A DNA stretch of 64,000 bases from Emydura subglobosa (Eukaryota; Chordata; Testudines; Chelidae): assembly GCA_007922225.1 (NCBI GenBank), contig ML680037.1:4384876-4448875 (forward strand), written 5' to 3'. The translations under genes and the position numbers were made by a program. Positions 25,610 to 37,822 of the stretch are shown here, piece after piece. The notes under the pieces were generated by a model. The model did not search any database. It was not told where the DNA came from and saw nothing but the letters and a program-made list of their open reading frames with translations. The number at the start of each line of letters is the position of its first letter. Within the stretch, counting starts at the first letter, position 1.

Positions 25610-26330
25610 TAAAATACACACACATATATGTTAAGAATATTATTATGACTGCAATGTCAAGCAGTCTGTTAAACCTTAGTTCAGTCACCTTGTGTGCATG
25701 CATTGTGATGAAGTCTTTAATTACACGATCCGATACTATTTTATCCACAGGACCCTGCCTCATTCAGTGCAAATGTTAATGAGCACCTACTGAATATTTT
25801 GTTTCATCCTTCTTGTTCAGTATGTGGCCCCAGGCTTTATTTATTCTGCACTATTCAAATTCTGCTCTGAAAACAGAATTATTAATTTCTTTATGGGTTT
25901 TTGTATGGTGTTTATCACTACAGGAGGAGGGATTTGCAAACAATTTATTTTCACAACACTACTGTTGGAAGAGTGAGGGTGGGTGTACTGTCCCCATTTT
26001 GTAGATGAGGAAGGTAGGCATCCCCACCGCTTCAAAAAAAACCTCCAAAGTAATCCATTGATAGAGCTGGGCAAAATTTTTCATGCAAATATTTATTTGC
26101 TGAAAAACACACTTTTGGGTCAATCAGAAACTAGTTGCAAAGTTGATCCAATAGCTTGTGTCAGGGAAAATTTTTTGTTTGTACTTTTAGTTTTTTTTTT
26201 TTTTTTTTTTTTAACTGAAAAACCAGAAGTTCCATCATGTGGCACCACTGACACTCACTGGGTTATTACCAGGGTTGGAATATTTAGATCAACCACCATG
26301 ACCTCTGCCACGTGATGTAAGAGTATCTGA
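20701..26330. other. Presumed intron 1, AT-rich, no confirmed gene
   Basis: Holds a 195-codon minus-strand open frame at 23035-23616 (discussed as a finding), G-runs near 24305-24320 and 24369-24385, T-runs near 25160 and 26190, and a (GT)n tract at 25566-25610. 25410-25450 resembles the first part of a tctacac-type MITE. Confidence 0.35.
25566..25610. repeat. (GT)n microsatellite
   Basis: About 20 GT units followed directly by aaaatacacacacata, so the block is partly self-complementary. Confidence 0.95.
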
Positions 26331-26342
26331 CAGCAATAGTAG

Positions 26343-26546
26343 ATTAGAGAGGCAAGGTGGGTGAGACAATATCTTTGATTGGACCAATTTCCATTGGTGA
26401 GAGACGCAATTTTTTGGCCTCTTAGTGACCTGAAGAAGAGCTTTGTGTTGCCTGAAAGCTTGTTTCTTTCACCAATAGAAGCTGGTCCAATAAAATACAT
26501 AGCCTCACCCACCTTGTTTCTCTAATATCCTGGGACCAACATCATA
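26343..26546. mobile_element. Palindromic repeat with 12-bp target duplication
   Basis: Both ends carry inverted copies of an arm (tagagaggcaaggtgggtga on the left; cacccaccttgtttctcta on the right) with ttggacca/tggtccaa inside. It is flanked by a perfect 12-bp direct repeat cagcaatagtag (26331-26342, 26547-26558). The long duplication suggests target-primed insertion rather than cut-and-paste. The superfamily is not certain; an inverted arrangement is known in Penelope-like elements. Confidence 0.6.
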
Positions 26547-26587
26547 CAGCAATAGTAGTTCATCATTCTCTACGTGGACCAGACTGG

Positions 26588-26960
26588 ATGGGGTTAGACA
26601 GACTTTGTCAGCTGGTTTCACAGATTTTGCTGACAGCAGAAGAATGGTGTGACTCAGGAATCTTGGGTTCCATTCCAGGCTCTGGAGGGAGAGTGTGTTC
26701 CGGTGAGCTCAGGCCTTTCTGCCTGTTCTCTCACACAAGACTGATCCCTTCCGCCCTGTCCCCCCCAATCTCTACTTGTCTGAGTCCTCTCTCTTCCTCA
26801 ACCCTGGCACCTCATCTCTGTCCCATTCTCCTCTCCTAGCCAGTTTGTCTCTACTTAGGATTTTCATCTTAGTCTCCTTGCCCCACCAGTAATCTTCCAT
26901 TCCAGACCCAGTCTACTCTCACTATACTCCCCCACACCTTTTCCCACATCTGGCTTTTGT
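26588..26960. other. SINE-like remnant and pyrimidine-rich stretch
   Basis: actcaggaatcttgggttcc with attccaggctctgg resembles the tRNA-related region of a reptilian SINE. From about 26720 the sequence is C/T-rich without a clear period. Confidence 0.3.
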
Positions 26961-27429
26961 GTCCCCTCTGCATTTGAATTGGGCTGCTTCCTCTTCCAGG
27001 TTACGTGGGTCCAGTATTGAGGCATTGAAAGCACAAAAAATTGAGTCTGAGGCAGGCAGCTGGAATGAAAAATTTCAACCCCAACAGTTAATGTTTGGCA
27101 AAATTATAAGCAACTTAAAACAGGGTCTTGTAATGGGAAATGTCAGGCAACTTTAATAGGTGACACTCGCAGTTCTGTGTATAATGTTTATGAGATATCA
27201 GAGTCTTACTTAAGTTTCCCTTTGATTTTGTGTGTATGTGAGATTTGTCTGTAGTACAGGGGCAGTGTTCGTCTCCTTCGCTTTGTGTCTTTGATTTGCA
27301 GGTAAGAGAATGAGTGCGCAATTACTGATTTATGTTAAAAATCTCTAATAAACCAAATGTGCATGTATGCTCTCACATATGTTTATTACTGTGAATAGTT
27401 TGCATGGATAGAATAGGTCTATGTATTTA

Positions 27430-27665
27430 TATTAAAGTAGCATCTAGAGACCCATCTGAAACCGGGGCCCCATTATGCACTGTATAAACACACAGTGAGA
27501 GATATTCCCTGGCCCAGAGAGCTTGCCGTCTAAATGGACAAAGAGTGTAAGAGGAAACAGATATGAAGTGATTTGCCCAGGTTCGCACAGCAGGTCAGTG
27601 GGGCAGCCTAGAATGGAACATGTTTCTTTGTTTCCCGTCCACTGGCCCACACTGCCTCTCACCCT
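27430..27665 (-). mobile_element. tRNA-related SINE (MIR-like), antisense
   Basis: Reads in order tagcatctagagacc, gcactgtataaac, agagcttgccgtcta, gatttgcccaggt, cacagcaggtcagtgg and ccacactgcctctc, as in an antisense MIR/amniote SINE with its tRNA-derived end on the right. More complete than 20555-20700. Confidence 0.6.
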
Positions 27666-28063
27666 AACCTTGTATAGACCTTTACAAAGACTTGAAAACA
27701 GAACAATCCCCAATTCAAAACTAAATGGTCCCTGGCTTGAGGCATTTGCAATCTACATCAAACAACTTTAGAGAATGAAGATCATAAAGGAAGGGAAAGG
27801 TGGGGAAGAGGTAAATATTTTATGTTACTGATGACTCTCGGCATAGGAGTGTAAGCTAGCAATGCAAATCAAAATAAAAAGTTGGTTTTCATTTTGAGGA
27901 CAATGAGTGAGGATACTTTTCTGCACTGGAAGAGGGATATCATTTTTCAGGTGGAAGGAAGATAAATTTGCACTGGGAAGTTATGTGAAGAACCTCTTCA
28001 AACTCACAGGCTTTGTTCCTCTCTTCATTGCTCTTAGAATAATTCTCTACAGGCCCTCTAGAT

Positions 28064-28375
28064 CAGGGTATCTCCATGCATGAGTTGTTTGTGACCCACC
28101 GGGCCAATAGTGCACAGTGCTGTGATCTCTGGGGTTGCGGCACCATGCTTGAGGTGAGGAGCTGAGCCCTGCCAGGCCTGTGGGGCAAGAGCAGCCAGTG
28201 TGGTATGCATGGTTTACTTATTTAGTACTTATTACAATAACGTGTATTCCATAGTGTGGGTCAGAGAGATTTTGTAAACCAGATGTTTTCTTGCACTAAA
28301 GCTATTTACTTTGGTCACAACTGGCCATCAAGGTTTATCAATGGGTCATGCACCCAAAAAGGTTGAGAACCACTG
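28064..28375. mobile_element. hAT-like MITE, degenerate
   Basis: The right end ggttgagaaccactg is intact and the left end (cagggtatctcc) is diverged. Flanks ctctagat and cttcagat match at 6 of 8 positions, consistent with an old 8-bp duplication. Confidence 0.6.
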
Positions 28376-31300
28376 CTTCAGATTTTTCCTATGGGAACTT
28401 GTGGCGGGGTAAGGAAAATTCCCATGGGAATAAAGTCAACATGCTGAGTCCTTTCTGCTCTGCAGTACTTGCTCTGCCTATCTTGCAGGAATCCCCCCAT
28501 TACATGTCATATCAGCAGGTGATCTGGTCTTTTCTCTGGAAGACATAAGACTGTGGGATCTTGAAGCAATTTTGGGGTCTTTCTATGCTTCTCATGGTGA
28601 AGAATTTTAGCTTAGTTGTTGCTATTCATGCAGCTGGCCACCAGAGGCCTCTGTCCAACTAGCTGAGCTGGCAGCACCCTGGGGAAAGTCTCTTTTCCTG
28701 CACTGTGCCAAGTCCGCATGCATTTGATTTTTCTTTTTGCAGGCTGGAACCTATACCTGCCTAGCCTCTTGTTCTGCCAGGTAGACAGAGTGGAGACAGT
28801 TCCCCCTGCAGCCTGGAGTGTGAGTGTGTACATAACAATTGGGAAAATAATATTTTTGTGTCACTTCTTCATTAAATGGCAGAGTGAAACTCTTTTGTGT
28901 AGTGTGATGGTGGGATGGGATCACCTAAGAGGAGAACCCTTGCTTTTCTCCTGCCTGTCATAAGTAGGGTGGAACCTGCCTTGAGAAAAGTTAGCACTGG
29001 GGTAAGAGCTGGAGTTTCCCCTGGACGAAGGGGAGCTGCTGTTGGAAGGGATGGTGAGGATGTGGCGGGTCAGATAAGGAAAGGATGTTATGCCAGTGGT
29101 TAGAGTGAATGAAGTACTTCTCTGGAGGAAGTGGCCCCCAGCCCCATTTTTTGTGAGCATTTTCTGCTGATTTCAGATTAAAGTTTTACCCAACACCTAT
29201 GCCCATATAAATGGGGGAGGAGCATCAGGAGGATTTTTCCATTGTGCATTCAGAAGTCAGGAGTCCTACCCAAAGAAAATGGAATAAGTATTGATTTAAA
29301 TTGCATTTGTGGAGGAGAAGTCCCGTGACTTTTGGACTCTGGAGATTAGCAATACAGAGCCCAGCTACCCTTGATATTTCCTTCTGCCTCATCCTCCAAG
29401 GTTTTATACCACATGTAGACTTAAAATGTGTCTACACTTAAAACGCTATAGTACCATAGTTGCAGCTGTAAGTGCTTCAGCATAGACACTCACTATAGCA
29501 ATAGGAGGGGTTCTCCCATTGCTGTAATTAATCCACCTCCCTGTAAGGCAGTAGCTAGGTCGACAGAAGAATTCTTCCTTCAACCTAGCACTGTCTACGC
29601 CAGGGTTAGGCCAGCATAGCTACAGCTCTGAGTGTGGATTTTTCACACCCTTGTGAGAGGTAGCTATGCCAAAGTAAGGTTTGGTTTATTTTTGTGTTTT
29701 GTTTTGTTTGTTTTCCATGTAGACCACCCCCTGCTTTTGAAGTGTCTCTTATGGAGCTGAGCTTTACAGAGGTGCTGGATGTGATGAAATGTAAATATTT
29801 TGACCTGCTTTTTTCATTTAAAATTTTGAATTTTTTTCAACCAGCTCTGATTTCCTCTGACTACTCTTGTCTCTTACGTATTCTTTTGTACCAATGTTCC
29901 TTTTGTCAGTCTTCACTTTTGTCTTGTACAGCATCGAGCGTTTCATTGGTATTAAATGGCAATGAATAATAGTTGGTGAGGGACTCCTATCTCTCTCTTT
30001 CAAGTTAGGAAGAAAGGTTTATAAATTATAATGGCTTATAAATCTTTAGGATGCCTCTATTTGTGCAGTTTGGACCTTGCTTGTATGAACTGCTGACTAG
30101 TAGATGTCTGTTACATTTGAAGCACCCCTCTCTAGCTTCTGAAAGGAAGAATGAACTTATCTGTCTCTTCTTCTCTCAACTCTGCTTTTCACCTGAGTTA
30201 CATTTCCCTCCCAGAATTCCAGGGCTGCTGTGACTGTGAGGAAAAGGTCTCTGATACTTTCTGTCCTCCAACCTTTGCATTTAGGGGAATTTCTCCCCTG
30301 TGAATAACTCCAGTGCCTGCATATACTGCTTCTACTCATAGTTCCTTTTTTTCTCACCATATCCAGCAGCAATTTGAAATTTGACATTTTTTTTACACAT
30401 TCACTGCTGCTCACGTTTCTGAGTAACAGCAATGAATCACTGTTTATATATACCACTAATAACCAGAATTGTAATCTGCTGCTGTTTGGAAAAGCTCCAA
30501 CCTGCAGCAGAAGATTTTCGGGGGGGGTTATGCAGACTCAGGAAGACAGCAGTGCATAAGTCGATACTCTTCACATTTGAAAAGTTTTTAAATGAAAACT
30601 TAAATTGTACAGAAAAGAATGTGTTAGGCTCCTATGTTTATTGGGAAAATTTCCCGGCTTATCAGTGGTGAGTATCCAGGTGGGTATTTCAAGTGTTCTT
30701 ATTATTTACACAGCACCAACAGCATCCTAGTTGCTATACAGACAAGTATGAAAAATACTGGTCCCTTAAGACTTAAAATTGATGGTCCCCTAATTTGCCA
30801 GACATTTGATCAAAAGTACGTTCATGTCTGTCAATCTAGGCAGCAAAACTGAAACAACCATTACTAGGTAGTAATGCAGAAAGAACGTAACCAGTTATGA
30901 CTATATACAATAGATACACAACGTGATGTATGCTTTTAATAAGTTCACATTTGTGTGTGTGTGTTACAGTTAAATAAAGAGCCTTCCTGGCATTTAGTAC
31001 AGTACATTTTAAATTGTGTAAAGTAGATACAAGTGTAATACTGTATTTACAGTAAGTTCAGATGTGACCACATGGGAGTAGGTCTCTAACTACCAGAAGC
31101 CATTAGGGGAGGGGTTTTTCCAAAGTGCTTAGTGGTGCCATAATTTGCATGGAAGCTCATTGTAAAGCATCCACTGAGGTCAAATTTGTTAAGCCAATGC
31201 TCAGCACTTTCTAGAATCCAACCCTAAAGTTTTACCATGTGGGTAAAATTTCACAAAATAAGAATAGGCATTAAACATTTATCCAGAGATTGTGATGGTT

Positions 31301-33279
31301 TCATTTTGTTTTACTCAGGTTTCTGTGAAATACACAATCCAAGAATAACATGCTTTTGTGTTTGGCTTTTTGACTGAGATTTCAAACAGAATTTCAGCAG
31401 GTAGTTACACAAGCTGTAAAGACTCCTTGGAGCAGGCAGGCAGATGAGTATTGAAAATATTGGGTATTTGTTGTACGACCACTGCATTGAGAGGCTTTGT
31501 GCCTGAAGGAGATTCTCTTATTAATAATTCAAAGAATTTGGTATTTGAGCTATGTCAGTTCTGCCAAGCATTATATAACTGCAGGTTCTAAATGTGCTGG
31601 ACAATCCTTCGACAGGCATTTGTTATCAGTCTCCAGGACAAAACTGCTTTTAAGACAAAATTTCTTCCCTAAAGCTAATGGGGATTTTTTTCTGTATGCT
31701 GTAATACCCTTACATAAATGGAGACCATGGCTTGGAACCTGTGTGCGAAAGGTACTAATGTACATCGATGAGCAGCAGCAAAATGCTGTAAGATAAACTT
31801 TGTTTCCGTCATTGAGAAATCCTGATGCTGTCATTTTTAAAAGTGTTTGATTCTTTGGAAAGGAAGGTTTCAGCCTTCAGCAAGAAAAGCTTCAGATGTA
31901 AAGATAAAGAAAAATGGTTGAAGTGAGTACTCTGTATGTGTTACTTAAATTTGTTTTGTATTAATATATTTATATTGTTTAATTTAGGTTTTTTAGTCTT
32001 GAAAATAATCTGTTACTATCTTTCCCTCAGTCACCTTGCCATGATGTCAATATTAGTGAATTTGATCTGTTTAATCAAATCAACACCCTTATCAGCACGG
32101 ACCTCATTCTTGGTTGTTAGCTGCTTATTAAAAATAAATCTGCCTATCTTTCACTACTGGCTAATGTTTTAATATATATATTTAACTTTTTCATAGCATA
32201 TGAATATATTCAATTGATAAGGTACATGTGTATTTTAAGAATCTAGGGACACTTGATTACAGAAATTATAGTAATATTTTAGCTTGGTAGCTTATTCTGT
32301 GATTTTTTTTTCCAATTAAAAACAGAGAGCCCCCTAACCATATACTTTAGGATGAACACCCTTTCAGTCTACATTTGATACATATCCTAGAAGCTTCATG
32401 TCTTCATTTTGTGACACTTCATTGAATAGCTGTCTTAATGTATAAAAATGTAGGCTTGTTTTTACTCACTAGCACTTTACCTTACTTTTTTTCTTAATCT
32501 ATTCTAGATAGGTGGCAACACATGTCAACAGGCTATGTGTATCTTTCATGTGTGACTGCATGTTTCCCATAGTGCCGTCTAATGTAAAGGAAGGCCCTTA
32601 CACTTCCCAGAAGGGCTTTCTTAAATGTAACTTGTGTGCTGGGTTTGAGAAATCCATCTGCTTTAGAATGCACCAAAGAGACTATAGAAGTGGTATTGAA
32701 CACATGCTTGTAATGCTGGTGAATTTTTTTTTTGTTCTATTTGTGGATCACTTATAAGAATATATTGCAGAGATGAAGAAATAAGCAGGTGAAAAAAGAG
32801 GATGGGGAAATCATCACAGGAAGAGAACTAACCAGAATATAAAGACAATATTGGCGTCAATAAAGATTAGAAGTTGTCTGATAGTTATATAGCCTTGCTT
32901 GTATCTCCAAGATGCCTGCCATCAGTATCATGCTATAGCTTAGCTGCTTTGCTTAGCAGAGGTTTATAATTAAATTGTTTAGTGTGAACTGTCTTCACTC
33001 ATGAGATTTATTTTATATGGCTTATTGTAAACAAGGGGATCAGTGCGATGTAATTTGCATGTTGGCTCTGATTTGAGATTGGATGGAAGGTTCACTTATT
33101 TGCACAAAAATAGAATTAAGAAGAAAACATTGCAGCACAACAGACAAATGTTGAGCGAATTCCACAGCATTTTTATCTGCATCCCTTACTCTTTATGTCG
33201 TAGCTTTTCAAAGTAACAAAATAAATGCACTGAAGAGAATTTTAACGGGGGATATAAAATTCTCTTTGCTTTCTTGCAG
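28376..33279. other. Presumed 3' part of intron 1
   Basis: Apart from the MITE at 29425-29650 the sequence is AT-rich with no recognised exon. The 99-codon frame at 31497-31796 has no visible domain. Ends in the acceptor of ZDHHC11 coding exon 1. Confidence 0.4.
29425..29650. mobile_element. MITE-like element, same family as 11136-11403
   Basis: Begins near gtgtctacacttaaaacg and contains aggtcgacagaagaattctt then caacctagc, paralleling the core of the 11136 copy. Target duplication not resolved. Confidence 0.5.
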
Positions 33280-33501
33280 ATGAACTGCTATGATAGGAGG
33301 TTAAGGCGGACGGGACCTGAGCAGCTGAACAGCAGACATGGCCTGGTTTCTCCACCCCAGCATTCCAGGGTGAATGGCTGGTCTTTACCACTCCACACTT
33401 TTCAGTTTGTTGGTCTGCTCTTTTACACATACCTGGCCATTGTAGGGTTTGGGATCTACATCCCTTTGCTTCCACATGGATGGAAGTACTCTGCCTATGC
33501 T
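33280..33501 (+). CDS. ZDHHC11: ZDHHC11 coding exon 1 (residues 1-74)
   Basis: The acceptor ttctttgctttcttgcag lies directly before ATG, so the start codon is the first triplet of this exon and the 5' UTR must come from an upstream exon. It encodes the cytosolic N-terminus, VNGWSLPLH and TM1, and ends [14 protein letters not shown] at phase 0. The donor GTATCC is weak. The frame stays open past the donor to a stop at about 33555, which would give a 91-residue truncated read-through product. Confidence 0.88.
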
Positions 33502-36500
33502 GTATCCTTTTTATCCTCCCCTTCCAGGACATGCTTTGCATGGGTTCAGGATTAAAATGACATATACATGGCTTAAGCTATAAATAAAGGTTCATGCATT
33601 AGAGAAGTGGATCACGTTTCCCTGGCTGTAAATTGAACCACACTTGCATGTTGTGGATGGTTTTTGTATAATTTCACTTCCTGCAAATTTTTGTTTTGTT
33701 TTTTGTTTTTAAATCTGTTTTCGCCAGCTAATATTGAGTATGATCTAAAGCCCATCAGTCAGTGGTGGGTCTATCCATTGACTTTGGATCAGGCCCATTA
33801 TGTGAGTCTCGTTCTTACTATGAGCTGCTCAGCAGTCAGGTGGTGGGGTATAAATTCTCCACTGCTTTGAAAGTCTCCTTGGTGTATTGACAAACAGTCC
33901 CACGTGTACACCGCACTTCAGCCCCTGAGTTACCTATTGGGTGTTCCGTCACTTTTATTTTTGGGGAAATTATTTACATCAGAAATAAAGAACTGTAAAA
34001 TTATTTATGGTAAAGAAATAACAGGCTAATGTGATCCTGGGCTGTATAAAGAAGGGAGTAGTGAGTAGGAATAGGGACCTAATCTTACCTCCGTGGATGG
34101 CATTGATGAGATAGATGCATAACATTCCCAGTGGCTAAAGGGGAAGGATCCTGCCCCTGCAAGGATGGGATGGGAGGCCCAAGAAGAGGAGTTGCAAAGC
34201 AAGCCTACCCTGCACTTACCCTGCCCTGGTGGCTCCTGTCCTGTGGAGCTGGCTGGGCTCAGCTCCAATACTTTGAATGTGTGTCAGATTTGAGGAGGAG
34301 AAGGGCTGGGTAAGGCCCGTGGGAGGTGACGGTGGAAGCAAGGAGCGAATTAGAGAGTGGGGAGGATGCTGCAAGAGGATGGGGGGGAAGCAGGTTGTAA
34401 TGTGTGGTGTTGGGGAGCCAAGCCTGGCCAGTAGTCTCTGTCTCCACCCCTACTCCACATCCTCCCCCAAGGACAGGACATGGGGTTTTGTAGGTTAAAG
34501 CAGGACAGTCCATGAAACTGGGGCTGTTGGGAGGTCTTTAGATGCTAGAACACTGTGTCTAGTTTCAGTGTCCATATTTTAATAAGGATGTTGAAGAGGG
34601 TGCATGAAAGAGCTCTAAAAATCATTCAAGGGCTGGAGAAAACATCATACACTGAGAGATTTAGAGTTCAATCTGTTTAATTTATCAGAGTGAGAGGTGC
34701 CTTGATTCCAGTGTATATGCACCTTCACAGGGAGAAAATAAGTTAGTAAAGGACTCTTTCACCTAGCATAGAAAGGCATAACAAGAACCAATGGCTGGAA
34801 GCTGAAGCCAGACAAATTTAGATTAGAAATTAGGTGTGCATTTTTAATTTGTGGCCTTTGAGACTATAAACTGTGATCCTGGAAGGTGAATGTATCAAGA
34901 AAAAGAAAGCTGCATTTGATTGAAATCCAGCTGAGTCCCTTGAGCTGCACCCTCTGACTTTTTAAACTGAAGCGTTTGAATCAACCCCAGCCACTATGGC
35001 GAGGAGCTAGGGGTGCTACCACTCCCTGCCTCCTCTGCAGCCGTAGAAGCTGCCTGGGTTAAAGACTGATCAATCACTGATATTTTGGGGTTTGCTGGCA
35101 ATTCCAAATGTTTGTTTTTTTAAAAGTTAGTTTCAGGTCAGCCCAAAATCAAAATCTATTTTTTTAAAATGGGCAAATCATAAAGTTGAAAGATTTGTTT
35201 AGTTAAACATTTAGTCTGAAACAAAACATTTTGCTTTGATTTCAAGCATTTTTTAACTTTCAACAAAACATTTTAAATAACATTAAAGGAAATTTCTAAA
35301 CAAAATATTTAGAGCCAAAAAGTCAGTTTCCTTACCAACATATAAAAATGAAAGACTTTGATTTTGGGGTGTGTGTGTGTGTGTGTTAGTGTTTGTTAGG
35401 TTATGGTACTTTATTGACTAGAGAAATTCAGCAAAATGTTTTGTCACCAAATCTGCATTTTTTTTTTCCCATCAAAAAGGTTTTTTGGCTGTCAGTTGTG
35501 GCCAGCTCTAGCACAGATCTGAGCTTGGGAGTGCTCTGAAGCAGCTGCTGTCTAGTAACTGCTGTGTCATAGGTAAGGATATGATTTGGTCATGGAGTTA
35601 ATGGATTCTGTGACTGCGTCAGCCACCTGCAGTGGGGCTCAGGCTTCAGCCCCCCTGGCCAAACCATACCCTGATTTTGTGCACTTTTACCATGACTCCT
35701 TCATAAATTTTGCCTAATTTTACTGTGACCATAGTCCTAGTTGAGGAAGGGAAGAGGAGTTCTGGCTGCTCCAGTAAGATTGCTCCCTTCCAGGGTTGTC
35801 AGAGCCCTGGTAGATGTAGAATAGGAGCTTGACTGACTCTGCCTGAACCTAGGTGAAGAGCCTAACAAAGTTCTTCCCCAACCCAGCCACCCAAAAAGGC
35901 CCAAGTGAAAGGAAAAAGAAGCTGAGAAACAGCAGCTAGTTACTGCACCCTGACTTTCTGTCCCAGACCAGGCTAAAACATTCTGGGATGCCAAGATATC
36001 ACATGCTAGCAGAGTAAGCCATGTGCACCATCCCCTCGTGACCTGGGATGCCCTCTGTACCAGGGGCTGTAGGGCAAAAGAGGTGTAGGAGCACACTATG
36101 CTGTTTATACACCTGCTGAGAAATCCCCAGGAGGGGGCTTGAGGGTTGTTCACACTCGCTTTTGGGCAGTTTTAAGGGTATGTACACACTACAGCTTAAA
36201 TTGGTATAAGTTATGTCACTCGGGCGTGTGAATAAGCCAGCCCCCATGAGACATAAGTTACAGCAACCCAAGCACCGGTGTGGACAGTGCTATGTTGGCA
36301 GTAGAGCTTCTCCCGCCAATGTAGCTACCACAGGCAAGGTAGCCTGTGGCGGCTGGCGTAATTATTTCAGCAAGAGAGCTCTCTCCTGTCGGCTTAGAGC
36401 ATCCATACGAGCAGTGTGACAGTGGTGCAGCTGCAAGCTCTGTAGTATAGCTGTAGTCTAAGCCCTAAGTGCTCCAAAGAGAATGGAACAGGAAAGAAAA

Positions 36501-37788
36501 TCTGCTCCCAAGTACGAACTGTAGCCCCCTTGACCTTTGTGAAATGTTACGTTTGACCCTCAGCTGAAAAGATTAGGCCCCACTGTTCTAATGCAAAAGA
36601 AACTTGGGGCACAACCCGGGGTGTACTGTACATTTGCAGTGCTCATTGACCAAAGGGCATCCTGCTCATTGCAGAATCAAAACTCAACTCAGCAGTGACT
36701 GCTCAGAAATGGATAGCAAACTTAAAAAATGTTAGCGTTTTATAGTGAGCTTTTTGGTAACATGTAGCAGCTTCTAATCAAATTACTTCACACTGTGCTT
36801 GCTCTTCTTTAAATCATGAATCAGTGTCTTGAGTTCTATAGTACCTCCAAAAGGGACATTTGAAACTGTTTTGAAATTCCTGGGTTTGAGATGGCGGGAG
36901 GAAGGTTAACAATGTTATGAAAGGGAAAGCATCAATATACCAGGAATTTATGTACTATTTATATACTAAACACAGATTGTTGCTAGGAAGTGATACGGTG
37001 TCAATACAGCATTCTTATAACAGCATGATAACACTTATAACCCATGATAACCCAGTAAGGGAGAAAACACTGGTATAGTCAAATCTTGTGTTTATAATGA
37101 AAAACCATGTGTTGGTGCCATTTATCTCTTCTACTAGTCAAAATCAGATTTACACTGGAAAAGTAATATAATCTTACAACATGGATATTTTTGTTTTCCT
37201 ACTTCATAGGAAATAGTAATTTCTATATATATTTTTTTTAAAAAAAGCTTTTAAATTCAATTTGTATACCATGTTTACACATGTTTAAAAAGAATAACAG
37301 CAGTGGCATACTGAAGGGGGGGGGCCAGGCCCCAGGGCGCAGGCCTGTGGTGGGGCACCAGGTTGGGTTGGCCCTTCATGACACAGAGGGTGTGGGGGGC
37401 ACTGGCCCCTCCAGCGCCCCCTGCGTGTCGTGAAGGGCCAGCCTGTCGCCCCTCCACACCCAGGCCAGGGGGTGAGGCCACCCCGTCTGAGCCAGTGCCA
37501 GGCTGCGGGGCTGGAGTGGTGGGTAAATGTGGGGCGCCGGGCTGGCCTTTCCCGATGGGTGGGGGGTGCAGGAGGCTGAGGCGGCTGCTTCCACTCCTGC
37601 GCCCCCCCCGCGCATTGTGAAGAGCTGGCCCGGTCCCCCCACACTGGGGGGTGAAGATGCCCCCATCTGAGCCGGTGCTGGGCTGCGGGGCTGGAACAGG
37701 AGAGGTGGGCGCTGCACAGTGGATAAGTGTGCGCGTGGGGGAGGGAGTCAAGCCTGTATTTGCGCACCCCCCCAGGCCTCTCACACAC

Positions 37789-37822
<34 letters not shown>

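Noticed and set aside
33664..33870. 68-codon ORF just after the first coding exon
   Set aside because: No flanking splice sites in frame and no similarity to the ZDHHC11 continuation found at 42560.
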